A DNA stretch of 15,124 bases, taken from Pseudoneurospora amorphoporcata. Its lineage: Eukaryota; Ascomycota; Sordariomycetes; Sordariales; Sordariaceae. Below the pieces are notes generated by a model, which did no database searches, was not told where the DNA came from, and saw nothing but the letters and a program-made list of their open reading frames with translations. Numbering within the stretch: position 1 is the first letter of the stretch; each line of letters starts with the position of its first letter. Both the position numbers and the translations under genes were made by a program. Shown one piece after another: positions 1-9,214 of the stretch. The DNA is taken from assembly GCA_033297205.1 (NCBI GenBank), contig MU859453.1, forward strand, positions 1 through 15,124, given 5' to 3'.

Positions 1-108
1 CCATATCCATATCGTTCGGACGGAGGCATTACGGTGAGTGGGGAGGCGGCGCTAAGAAGATGAATATAATTGGGCGGATTACGAGAAAAGTTGACTGTTC
101 TGACACTG

Positions 109-224
109 ATCTCTCGCTCTTGTCTTGTTGAATCACAGTTTGGTGATCCTATTACGACAAACTGATCACGATGGACCTCCTTCATATACCTACCTTAACC
201 TACTTCCTTCATCTGCCTGCATTA
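109..224 (+). repeat. 5'-module copy A, left half (upstream of Harbinger insertion)
   Basis: This stretch matches 11527-11640 closely, with shared blocks such as ATCTCTCGCTCTT, TACGACAAACTGATCAC and GACCTCCTTCATATACCT. It holds the start of a pyrimidine-rich minisatellite built from TTCATC and CTGCCTTAACCTAC-like units. The module is cut at 222-224 (TTA) by the Harbinger element and resumes at 4035. Similarity to copy B starts abruptly near 109. Bases 1-108 before it contain nothing I can identify. Confidence 0.8.
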
Positions 225-271
225 GGGCCCGTTCGATAACTGACCGATGGGGGCATCGGTCCAGGAATTTT
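225..271 (+). repeat. Left terminal inverted repeat of Harbinger element
   Basis: The first 47 bp pair with 3988-4034 with about six mismatches. It contains a perfect short palindrome at 243-260, ACCGATG then GGGG then CATCGGT, that could be a transposase or partner-protein binding site. The flanking TTA is at 222-224. Confidence 0.92.
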
Positions 272-1009
272 CTATGTTTTTGGTCGCCAAGACGAATATC
301 CGACCGCGTTAAACTGGTTTTAGTAATATTTTTGTAGGGAATCTGCTTCAACACCTTCGGACCGATGGGTTTTGTCCCCACAGCTTTGTACCTCGCCCAG
401 ACTACTCCACAACTTTCCAGTTACAGTATAGTGTCATGATATTCTGCCGTTTTTTTGGTGTTGAACCGATGGGAATCAGACCGGCCATTTTTGATCAGTT
501 CGAGCGGATTTCTAGGGTCGTCGGTCCAGATTTGTTAGCAAACTGCACCCAACACAGCTCTATGCGGTAACCACGATGCCTATTACTACCTGCACGTATC
601 AACGCAACCGAGTTGCGTTCGCATACGCCGTTCACATGGCAATCCGTACAGTTCTCGGCAATAAAAGTAAACAAAGGAGAATAACGACAGCAAGGAAGGT
701 TATCCACGAGGGTGGTCCCGCACATGCTCGAAAGGTGGCTGAGGAGTTCTACAACGCGTCAGATATTGACGAGGAGCAGAACACAACAACCACAACACAC
801 ACAACACACCCAGAAAAGCTGCAGTCAAAACTAGGAGGCCGTGAGCGTGTAGCTGATGTGCGATGCTCGACGACAGGAAGACTTTTGGGACGGAACTAAG
901 TAGGCAGAACCAGAAATGCGAACATAACAAGTTTCTCCCTATGACCCGAGAAAGAGGAACAAAATGAACGTATGCACGAGGTCGTAGGACCAAAGATGAA
1001 TGATTTTCT
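272..1009. other. Harbinger 5' subterminal region, no confident gene
   Basis: No recognisable coding region is seen in this 738-bp stretch. Two further copies of the terminal motif ACCGATGGG occur at 361-369 and 465-473 in the same orientation as the left end. A CA-rich low-complexity patch lies at about 779-811. An open frame at 576-899 on the plus strand has no family resemblance that I can name and is probably chance. Confidence 0.6.
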
Positions 1010-2269
1010 ATGAAGACTAGACTTGACGATAAAAGAATGTTGTTCTTGGAGTTGTTCTTGTTGTTCGTTGTTGTTGGGGTCTTGTCGTACCGTGATCACA
1101 AAGGCAAGAGGAGTCTTATATACACGCGAACCAATTTGGCAGTCCCTTTCTATGATTCCAAGCCAGAATTCCATGCTCCACCACTGCCAAGCACGAGGCT
1201 GTTCCGAAAACTGAAGTTGGGGAGGGTGGCTACTACACCCCAAAGCAATATACAGTTCAGAGACCATTTCAGGATGGATAGACCTACCTTTGATGCCCTT
1301 GTTGAATGGCTGAAAGTCCATACTGGACTTGCTCCCTCTCGCCATCAAACGCCAGAACAGAAAGTGATGGTTGCTCTCTGGATACTCGGGCAAGCCCAGT
1401 CTCAGAGAGAGGCGTCTCACAAGTTCCACCTCAGTCTAAGCTCCGTGAACTTGATCGTAAAGGATATGCTGAACCGGTTAACTATCTTACACAAGGCGTT
1501 TGTTCGATTGCCAGATGATAGTTACTTGGACCCCAAGATCGAGTTGGATCCACGGTTTAATGCCTTCAATGGTTGTATCGGTGTCATCGACGGCACACAC
1601 GTGGCGGCTTACGTCCGCAAATCTCAGTAGCAACGGTGGCGCGATAGGAACGGCAACTTTATGCAGAACGTATTCGCGGTAGTGAGGTTTGACCGTTCCT
1701 TCTCGTACGTATTAGCGGGCGCAGAAGGGTCGATCAACGATGCCTCACTTTGCTCTCAAGCTTTCGGGCGGTCATTTCGTGTGCTAGAGGATCGATATTA
1801 CGTTGTTGATGCGGGGTTTGGTGTCAGACGAGGCATCGTGGTTCCCTTTGCCAACGTTAGATACTATCTCGAAGACTGGAGAAATGAGGATAGGAGGCCA
1901 GAGACTATGAAAGAGTTGTATAACTTACGCCACGCTCGGATTCGTGTCGCGGTTGAGCATGCCTTCGGTATCGTGAAGAGGGTTTGGAAAATTGTGCGGA
2001 TTATGCCGTTTGAGTATGATATTGACAAGCAGATCAGTATCGTATATGCGGTGACGGGTCTTCATAATTTCATCATTGCTCAAAGGAAAGGCGCTGGGTT
2101 GAGTCGAGAGCAGGAAGGTGTAATGGAGGAGGCAAGACGGCGAGCGAGAAGGGTGGTGAGGGGCAAAACGTCTCGTCAAGTACGATATTATACTGCGACG
2201 GTCGCATGGAAGCAATATCAGAAATATCTGCAAATGAGGGAGAGAGGGGGGGATTCTGAATTAGATTAG
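1010..2269 (+). pseudogene. Harbinger DDE transposase (HARBI1-like), one in-frame stop
   Basis: This encodes the element's DDE-superfamily nuclease, which would cut and paste the transposon at TWA sites. One frame runs 419 codons from the ATG at 1010, broken only by TAG at 1628-1630 (codon 207). An N-terminal hydrophobic helix (about residues 10-26) precedes a predicted helix-turn-helix region (about 115-165). Catalytic candidates are D194 in GVIDGTH, D244 in GSINDASL and E316 in VEHAFGIVKR, all in HARBI1-family contexts; YYVVDAGF and RHARIRVAVEHAFG are also typical. The stop falls in the conserved stretch before RWRDRNGN and most simply came from CAG, a CpA-to-TpA change. No plausible intron removes it: a GT..AG pair at 1627-1660 would be 40 nt, out of frame, and would delete conserved residues. 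Readthrough cannot be excluded. Confidence 0.9.
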
Positions 2270-2389
2270 TATGAGGATAAATCGCGTATATGTAAAAGAG
2301 GGTGATTTTTGTATGTGTGTGTATCTAACAAGACGTAAAATATTAGACATATGTATGTGCTTGTTCAAAATTTACCTCTCTACTTAACT

Positions 2390-3841
2390 CTAATTTTCAA
2401 AATCTTTCCATTTATTTACATACATCCACCTCATTTCATTGCCACACCCGTTATACTTTACTGCGGTCATTGGGTTTGCCTCCAAAAAATCAAGCACTCT
2501 CATCATCTCCTCACCAGTTATCTTGCCAGTAAACCGCTTCGAAATATCCTCAACCGCCTTCTGGAAAGCAGCTGCACCTGGAAGCTCTGGTGCCGCCAGT
2601 ACTGCCGCCGCCATCAACATCGACTGGCTCAACCTCTCCTCATCGCCATCGCCACGACTAGTAGTAGAGTTGACTATCCGCGGGGTTCTCTTATACTTAA
2701 CAGAGATAGGATCCTCAACGTTATGAAGCGGGGTCCTGTCTGGATCAGTGAGCCGCGCTTCCCTCTGAGTAGGAGTCTCACGTCTCTTTCGAGTAGATCC
2801 GACTTCCTCCTGTTCAACTTGAACCTCCTCTCCCTCATCTCTACCATTATCACTCCCATCCCCATCAGAGTCGCTGGAGCTGCTGCTAACATCGTCGTCC
2901 CGATCAGATCCATCTTCGTCCCCGCTTCTATCGCCTGCCTCGCGGATATGGTGACCGGCAACGCGCTCCTTCCTGAAGACCTCCTCATATACATCCCGGT
3001 TGCCCAGCGGGGTAGTACGAAGCCGGTGATAGTTCTTCCGTTCGGTATTGTGGCGCGCAAAGAATCTATCCCAGATCTCTTCAGACGCTGTCGGCACATT
3101 ACTCGACCAGTCATACCCAACCCCAGACGTCGTTATTAACTTCTTCCACATAACAAATCGCTTGCGCTCAGTGTCGTACTTCTGTGCGATTGCTTTGAGG
3201 GTCCATGGCTGGTTGGGATACTTCTCGAGGGCCAAGTCAAACACATATTGCCAAGCTGGCCCAAACTTCTTGGTCTTGCCTCTCTTGAAAAGGCCAGCTG
3301 CCTTACACTCCCCGAACCAGACCATCAATTGATCAGTCATTTCACGGGTATAAAGAATGCGCTTGGGCGGAACCTTGAGGGTAGGAGCCTTGCGCTGGCG
3401 GGGCTTGCCAATAGCCCGCTTACGCTTAGTTCCCTGCGTTGACTGCGATTCAGTCGACTGCGTTGACTGTGATTCAGTCGACTGCGTTGGAGACGGCTGA
3501 TGAGAGGGCGGGGGCACATCTGCAGCGACCACATCTACACTGCTTTCACTACTATTAACCGTCTCGGTTGAATGAGAGCTGGCCTTAATACCAGTCTGAC
3601 TATCAACCTGTGGCTGGGCCTGTTGATTGCCAGTGGACTGGGGAGACTGGCTGTCGCTGGCGGGCATTTCGTCGGCGTCGGCAATCGAGGGATAAAGGTA
3701 GTCGTGAATGGAGAGGTCCCGGTCACTCACCCCAATCGAGGACAAACTGACAGCTTCCTCGACTGGGATATTCTCGTTATTGTTGTCCATATCATTGGTT
3801 TGGCGAGCAAAACGAGATATATTCAACAAAGACGATATCAA
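2390..3841 (-). CDS. Harbinger Myb/SANT-like DNA-binding partner protein
   Basis: This 483-residue open frame is the second gene of the element. In characterised Harbinger systems such a protein binds the subterminal DNA and helps the transposase enter the nucleus. Residues 1-140 are low-complexity and rich in S, T, Q and P, with two STQSTESQ repeats at about 117-135. A basic patch KRKRAIGKPRQRK follows at 139-151. A Myb/SANT-like region spans about 163-265, with W175, W198, W213, W232 and W245 spaced as in transposon-linked SANT domains. An acidic serine/aspartate stretch covers 303-347, and a helical C-terminal block ending KWKDFEN covers about 405-483. Translation may instead start at Met18 (MDNNNEN). 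It lies convergent to the transposase. No stops or frameshifts are seen, so it could still be expressed. Confidence 0.88.
   Translation of the reverse strand: MISSLLNISRFARQTNDMDNNNENIPVEEAVSLSSIGVSDRDLSIHDYLYPSIADADEMPASDSQSPQSTGNQQAQPQVDSQTGIKASSHSTETVNSSESSVDVVAADVPPPSHQPSPTQSTESQSTQSTESQSTQGTKRKRAIGKPRQRKAPTLKVPPKRILYTREMTDQLMVWFGECKAAGLFKRGKTKKFGPAWQYVFDLALEKYPNQPWTLKAIAQKYDTERKRFVMWKKLITTSGVGYDWSSNVPTASEEIWDRFFARHNTERKNYHRLRTTPLGNRDVYEEVFRKERVAGHHIREAGDRSGDEDGSDRDDDVSSSSSDSDGDGSDNGRDEGEEVQVEQEEVGSTRKRRETPTQREARLTDPDRTPLHNVEDPISVKYKRTPRIVNSTTSRGDGDEERLSQSMLMAAAVLAAPELPGAAAFQKAVEDISKRFTGKITGEEMMRVLDFLEANPMTAVKYNGCGNEMRWMYVNKWKDFEN
3439..3486 (-). repeat. 24-bp tandem repeat inside partner-protein gene
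   Basis: Two copies of a 24-bp unit (3439-3462 and 3463-3486), differing by one base, encode the repeated STQSTESQ peptide in the disordered N-terminal region. Being a multiple of three, the repeat can vary in number without breaking the frame. Confidence 0.8.
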
Positions 3842-3987
3842 CCGAGGTCATCAAGTTATCACGTGGCCAGAGCAAAGGCGGTGAACCGGAAGCCACCAGA
3901 CTAATCCAGAAATGTTCAAGTCTAAAAGGTGGGCCTCGAACGCGGTACAACGACTTAGCGGCCTCCACTCTGGGCTTATAAAAGTCA

Positions 3988-4034
3988 CAAAATCCTGGAC
4001 CGATGGACTCGTCGGTCAGTTATCGAACGGGGCC
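3988..4034 (-). repeat. Right terminal inverted repeat of Harbinger element
   Basis: Reverse complement of the left end, with about six mismatches concentrated in the palindrome loop. It ends in ...AACGGGGCC directly before the TTA target duplicate at 4035-4037. Confidence 0.92.
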
Positions 4035-4211
4035 TTAGCCTACTTTCTTCATCTGCCTGCATCAGCCTACCTCTTCCCCTCCATCCTGGCATGTCATAAC
4101 CATGGTGGTTGGCTTGCAACACACTGTGGGTGCAGCCGCCAACACCTTTGTAGACGAGTCGATTGGCTGAAAGATGTGCATACGGGGCAGGGCTGCGGAA
4201 CAGGAAGACGC
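4035..4211 (+). repeat. 5'-module copy A, right half, with truncated 5' gene end
   Basis: This resumes the module cut at 222-224. The minisatellite continues, then ATG at 4101 in the context AACCATGG opens a short frame reading MVVGLQHT...ANTFVDESIG and stopping at TGA after 22 codons. The start resembles the orphan protein at 11954 (MEIGSQHT...ANTFADES), so this is a detached promoter plus 5' coding end. Similarity to copy B ends abruptly at GGAAGACGC (4211). Copy A carries roughly one extra minisatellite unit compared with copy B. Confidence 0.78.
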
Positions 4212-5249
4212 TGAAGAACCAAACTACGAACAGACAAAGCACTCGCGTCTTTTTCAGGAGAACCACCACTGATTGGTTCCAATGATTCTTTGGCTTTGCT
4301 GGGCTTTGCAGCTGCCTAAGTCCGAGGTTTCTTCCGCTGCCCCCGCAACCTATTAGATTTCAAAGATGGAGTCTGGCTATCCCTCTACCGAGGTCAGCGG
4401 TCCAACCACGTCACCTGATTTTGACCTGATTTCCTTGGCATTACTGGTGGTGGGTGGTTTCGTTAATGGGTTGTGCAGAACCGTAACAGATTTGGTGAGA
4501 ATCGCACCCATTCCTGTTAGTGAATTTGAACATCCCATTCACAGACCTGAGCCAGCTAACCGGGGAACCCAATAGCCAGGGCTGCGAAACAAAGTGGCGG
4601 CCGCTGCGTTGTCACTTGCAATCTCCGCTTTCAACCTTCTAGACCCACTTCCCGATTCTTACTGTATTTCGTGCAATCAGACATGCACTCCTTCTTCCTC
4701 CTTCTTACACAAAAGTCCTCACAACTAGGATAAGCGTCGTAATACTGAGCGGCTCGGCTACCTCGCAATGAGCATTCGGGTTGACCTGTTTACAAAGCTG
4801 CAGGCGTTTACTGGCGGGGTTTAGCGTTTGGCCGGCATCGCCCCACCCGAAATCATCAGAAGAGAAACGGCCCGGGCCGCGGCAGTCCACCAAAGCGCTA
4901 CCCCATTACACGCTGGGGCCATTACTTTGGCTGCGCGACCTGTTTTTGAACTTTCATAAACCCCAAGGCCCGAGCAAACAGACAGAGCCGTCGGCGACAT
5001 CCAACACCGATAATCTATATCCTGAATTACGTTCCATACCGAGCGCAATAACGGGCTGTAGGATCGAGCGTACGTACGTTTCGCCGACTCTTGTTGTGAA
5101 TTTCGATTGGCGCCAGAACCGCCTAGGCTGATGCACTTCACATTCGCTTTTCAGCCCTACGATAAATCTCGCAAGTCTGATATCAATTTCGAGATCTTTT
5201 CCGCAACTACGAACGAGTCTATCCCTTGTTGAAAGTGCTCGCTGAGATC
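4212..5249. other. Gene-poor spacer upstream of the NLR
   Basis: I see no confident gene in about 1 kb. A 69-codon open frame at 4366-4575 (MESGYPSTEV...) has no family I recognise. A weak tRNA-like D-arm on the minus strand near 4890-4920 is not convincing. The final 150 bp should hold the NLR promoter and leader; no clear TATA box is seen. Confidence 0.5.
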
Positions 5250-5394
5250 ATGGCTGGCGCTTCACCTAGGGAGCGAGTGAAACAATTCCTCAGACGTGTG
5301 GTCATAGATCCGGCGAAATCGAAGACGCAGGATAGCTCCCCAAAATATGGCGCAGTCTCCTCGTTAGTCTCCTCGTTAGCGAATATATCACAAG

Positions 5395-5442
5395 GTATTT
5401 AAAGCGATGAAGCTCTCCCTTTCTCGTGCTGACAAGCTCTAG
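5395..5442 (+). other. NLR intron 1 (48 bp)
   Basis: Donor GTATTT, branch-like GCTGAC near 5429 and acceptor CTCTAG. Splicing joins phase 1 to phase 1 and brings the ATG at 5250 into the frame of the rest of the protein. Confidence 0.75.
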
Positions 5443-6044
5443 CACATGGGCCCCGGCCGCCTTCAGCGACAGACGCCGTAATTGCACCCGTGCCCGAGCA
5501 GCTCCGCAACGAAGCTCACGGCTCCACTCCGGCTAGCAATAACGCCTCATCTGACCACGCTGTACCACTACAGCCACAAACATCACCCGCCGAGCCGCTT
5601 TCCACAGGGGCTGTCCCTTCACGGGAACTGGCCTCTACCACCTCTTTCGATAGAGATAACTTCGTAGAGACGAAAGAGTCGGGCCGAGCGCCACACACGG
5701 GGTCCGCAGAGCAATCTTCCAAGCGTGCGCTTTGGGACCAGGCCGTGGCGCTGCTGCAAGAGTCTCAAGAAGACCCGGCCATCGTGGGCATTGTCAAGGA
5801 ATTCACGTCGAACCCAACCGCCAGTCCCGATGGCAGCCCCGACTCCGTCAAGGGCTTGGCGAAGGATATTACGGAGGAAATGGAGCGGGAAATTAAGCGT
5901 CAACCACAGGACGACCACAGGTATTGCTTTGTCGAAAAGACCATTTCGATACTAAACAAATTCATTGTAGTTGGTGATGTCGTCGTCAGCTTCGATCCCG
6001 TGCATGCTGCTCTTCCTTGGGCTGCTGTCCGCTTTGTTCTCGTG

Positions 6045-6104
6045 GTAAGTGTCGGCAGCCTGCACAATGCGTGTGCCCTTTCTGAAGCCGGCTAATCTTT
6101 ATAG
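6045..6104 (+). other. NLR intron 2 (60 bp)
   Basis: Donor GTAAGT, branch-like GGCTAATC and acceptor TTATAG. It splits the conserved LPWAAVRFVL block at a phase-0 junction. The first downstream stop, TAA at 6135, lies 30 bases into the next exon. Confidence 0.82.
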
Positions 6105-6520
6105 ACCTTAACCGCCAGCAGTGAATTAAAGAGTTAACTTTTCGGCGGCATTGCGAAGGTCACTTCACTAGTCCTGCAATGCCACACGTACCGGCGATTG
6201 TACATAGAATCCGATCCTACCCTCCAGCTACCGGAAAACGTCTCGAGCGCCTTAGAGACATCCATTATCCAGGCTTACGCCAAATCGCTGCTGTTTCTTG
6301 GCTTCGCAATCCAACGCCAACGAAGTTGGAGCAGATTCGTCGATGCTTCTTTCAAATATAGCGATATAGACAAATATATAGGAGGTCTGCTGGAGAGTGG
6401 AAGCCAACTCGCCCAAGCTGCAGACGATTGTGAGAAGCATTGCAATCTTCTCAACCGCTCAACAGTCAATGAACTACATAATGTCGCAAAAGAGTTGCGT
6501 CAGGAAATCCTGGACCAGAC

Positions 6521-6570
6521 GTACGTTACGGAAATATCTTCAAGCGCGCACCCGCTAACGTTATCTATAG
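6521..6570 (+). other. NLR intron 3 (50 bp)
   Basis: Donor GTACGT, branch-like GCTAACG and acceptor TCTATAG. Joining 6520 to 6571 links the ELRQEILDQT helix to NLVLKIHQDF and into the NACHT domain in frame. Confidence 0.85.
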
Positions 6571-8197
6571 TAACTTAGTCCTCAAAATCCACCAAGATTT
6601 CGTTCTCGTTAAGCTGCGCACGGCCAAAGGTGCCGCGTTTGATCACCTTGACCAGGAGCGCGAAGCAAAATGCCATCCGGGAACCCGGGTCGCCCTCCTC
6701 GACGAGATAGGTACATGGGCCAGCAATTCGGAGAGCCACAGGATATTCTGGCTGCAGGGCATGGCGGGGACCGGCAAGTCCACCATCTCCCGTACGGTGG
6801 CACGCATACTGGCCGACCGTAAAGATCTGGGTGCCAGCTTCTTTTTCAAGAAGGGTGAGGTCGATCGCAACAGCGCGGCGCGCTTCTTCACCACGATCGC
6901 TTCGCAGCTCGTCCGCCGGCTGCCTGCATTGGCCCAGCATATGAAAGAGGTCATCGAGACCGATCCCGAAATTGGCGAAAAATACTTGACTATACAATTC
7001 GAAAAACTCATTCTACAGCCGCTAAAGAGGCTTGATCATGACCGCTAGATTTCTTCGGAGACGGTGGTGATTGTGATCGATGCACTTGATGAGTACGATC
7101 CGGAATCGCATGCTACGGCGATTATCGGCCTCCTGCCGCAAGCGAAGCAGTTATCATCGATCAGCCTCAAATTTTTCGTGACCAGCCGACCGGAATCTCC
7201 CATTCTAAGAGAGTTTCGGAAAATCAGCGGCGCATACCAAGATTTGATCTTGCATAGTGTGGACGAATACATCGTCGAGAAAGACATATCCGTATACTTC
7301 GACTCGGAGCTTTCCAAGACCAGGGATGATCACAATAGGGCTTGTCCCGACTGGCCGCTGCCCTTGGATTGGCCAGGTCAAAACAACCTCCAAATCCTGG
7401 TTAAGAGGGCCGTTCCGCTATTTATTTACGCCAAGACCGTCTGCCTCTTTATTCAGGATGGAAACTGTGGTGATCCTGACACGCAGCTGAACAAGATACT
7501 ACAGTATCAGACGATAGGACAGGAGTCTCAGCTTCACGCCATGTATCTCCCGATTCTAGACCAAATACTTATGAAACGCATTGATTCGGCAATTATCAGC
7601 CGTGCTGACAAGGAATAAAAGGCGATAGTGGAAGAGTTCCGCGAGATTGTTGGCGCGCTCGTAATCCTCGCCGATCCTCTATTGGTTAAGTCACTTACTG
7701 GACTGCTTGGGATTAAGGAACAAACTATCGGCCATAGGCTCAGCCTGCTCAATTCGGTCCTGAACATCCCGTCCGACGTAACCGCGCCGGTCAAAACACT
7801 CCACCTATCGTTCCGCGACTTCCTTATCGACCCTGAGATACGGGCTACCAACCCGTTCTAGGTCGACGAGGAAATGACCCACGGGAAGCTAGTGACCAAG
7901 TGCCTCAAACTGCTGAGAGACTGCCTTCAAGAAGACATTTGCAGCCTACAGAGGCCTGGGAAATCTCGAGCAGACGTCGACAGACAAATTTTCCTTAAGC
8001 GCTTGCCATCTGAGATTCAATACGCGTGTCTCTACTGGGTCTATCACTTGAAGCGGAACAAGTACACAGTCCGAGACGGAGATAAAGTACACCATTTTCT
8101 CACGCGTTACTTCCTCAACTGGCTTGAAGTGTTGAGTCTCATAGGTAGGATACCAGAGAGTATAGGATTAATAGACGACTTACAGAGTCTAACGGAT

Positions 8198-8248
8198 GTA
8201 AGTTAGCCACCGATGCCGTACGCTAGCGCTCGCTGACGAATCATCTAG
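8198..8248 (+). other. NLR intron 4 (51 bp)
   Basis: Donor GTAAGT, branch-like GCTGACG and acceptor ATCTAG, phase 0. It joins LQSLTD to PETGVKISRFLHNAKRF and the WD40 exon. Confidence 0.85.
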
Positions 8249-8467
8249 CCGGAAACAGGCGTCAAAATCTCGAGATTCCTTCATAATGCAAAGCGTTTCA
8301 TCCTCAACTATCGCTCAGTGATAGAGCTAGCCCCCCTTCAAATTTACTCTTCGGCGCTCGTCTTCGCTCCTGAGAGAAGTCTTATTCGGGAGACATTCCG
8401 ACACACTGTTTCTAACTGGATAGTAACTAAACCAATAATGGATAGTAACTGGAGTCCTTGTTTACAG

Positions 8468-8719
8468 ACGCTCGAGGGCCATAGCGATTGGGTCACGTCG
8501 GTGGCGTTCTCGGCCGACTCAAAGTACGTAGCGTCGGGGTCCGATGACAAGACCGTCAAGATCTGGGACGCAGCGACGGGGCACGAGATCCAGACGCTCA
8601 AGGGCCATAGCGGTTCCGTCACGTCGGTGGCGTTCTCGGCCGACTCAAAGTACGTAGCGTCGGGGTCCGATGACAAGACCGTCAAGATCTGGGACGCAGC
8701 GACGGGGCACGAGATCCAG
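8468..8719 (+). repeat. Two tandem 126-bp WD40 repeats, 122/126 identical
   Basis: Units at 8468-8593 and 8594-8719 each encode a 42-residue WD40 repeat (core SGSDDKTVKIWDAATG). They differ at only four bases, changing E to K and DW to GS. Near-identity between neighbouring repeats is typical of fungal NLR ligand-sensing repeats that exchange sequence. Two repeats are too few for a closed propeller, so the array has probably contracted. No stops occur in them. Confidence 0.93.
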
Positions 8720-9214
8720 ACGCTTCATACTAGAAGAGCGTTTAGCGATATTTCATTTGATCCTACCAGTTTATTTCTCCATACGGAAATTGGCGTTCTC
8801 GCTCTCGCCCTCAACATCAATCCCAACCCTAAACCGAATTCGAATCCACCGTTGACGCTATCGAGTTCGCATACCGCATCCAATCTATCTACTACTTCTT
8901 CTTCGTACGAGCCTCAAACCCGTGGTCTTGGACTAAGGCCTGGCGAAACATGGATCACGTGGAATGCGAGGAAGCTGCTATGGCTGCCGCCGGATTACCG
9001 GGCGATCCGCTCGGCAGTGGCGGCGTCGACGGTTGTAATCGTATGTACGTCAGGGCGCGTAGTTATTATAAGATTCGACGGGGAACGTCTTTTGAAGTTC
9101 TAAGTAATTAGACGTCAATGGCTAGCGGCTTGCGTCCTGTTCGTATGATAAAACGATCAAGATCTAAGATCCGGCGTTGGGGAGCTGCCTCCAAACGATT
9201 CTTACTAGTACTAT

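Larger units (their letters stand above)
225..4034. mobile_element. PIF/Harbinger DNA transposon, near-complete, two genes
   Basis: A 3,810-bp element is bounded by about 47-bp terminal inverted repeats (225-271 and 3988-4034) that start GGGCCCGTTCGATAACTGAC on the left and GGCCCCGTTCGATAACTGAC on the right. It is flanked by the 3-bp target duplication TTA (222-224 and 4035-4037), the hallmark of PIF/Harbinger. Inside are a DDE transposase (+) and a Myb/SANT-like protein (-), the usual two-gene set of this superfamily, arranged convergently with about 120 bp between stop codons. The partner gene is open throughout. The transposase has a single in-frame TAG, so the copy is close to intact and probably not ancient. 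It sits inside a host repeat module whose halves lie on either side. Bases 272-1009 form a long subterminal region with no recognisable gene. Confidence 0.93.
5250..9103 (+). pseudogene. NWD-type NLR (NACHT-WD40) with four in-frame stops
   Basis: This is a fungal STAND receptor, related to genes that act in non-self recognition and regulated cell death. Five exons join in frame (1,214 codons): 5250-5394, 5443-6044, 6105-6520, 6571-8197 and 8249-9103. Order: low-complexity N-terminus; NACHT-associated N-terminal region (about 140-390); NACHT with Walker A GMAGTGKS at 451-458, Walker B VIVIDALDE at about 554-562 and a VTSRPES sensor near 598; winged-helix/helical region (about 745-1000); two WD40 repeats (1004-1087); and an NWD tail with ISFDPTSLFLHTEIG and WITWNARKLLWLP. 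Stops are TAA 6135, TAG 7046, TAA 7616 and TAG 7859 (codons 260, 547, 737, 818). Each can come from CAA, CAG or TGG by a CpA-to-TpA change on one strand. No frameshifts were found. The start is the first ATG that splices into the conserved frame. Probably inactive, unless the stops are corrected or bypassed. Confidence 0.88.

Noticed and set aside
896..1429. 177-codon minus-strand open frame
   Set aside because: It lies antisense to the 5' part of the transposase, shows no domain features, and is explained as a shadow.
1627..1660. Possible intron that would remove the transposase stop
   Set aside because: It would be too short, out of frame, and would delete the conserved RWRDRNGN stretch.
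2351..3139. 262-codon plus-strand open frame
   Set aside because: It is antisense to the Myb/SANT-like gene, which has clear domains and composition on the minus strand.
4839..4920. tRNA-like sequence on the minus strand: acceptor stem 6 of 7 paired, and a D-arm resembling GTGTAATGG..TAGC
   Set aside because: The anticodon arm lacks a proper loop and the T-arm does not fold or match a B box, so it is not a tRNA gene. At most it is a decayed tRNA-derived fragment.
8344..8685. Minus-strand open frame over the WD40 repeats
   Set aside because: It is a shadow of the duplicated WD40 units; the repeat structure explains its length.
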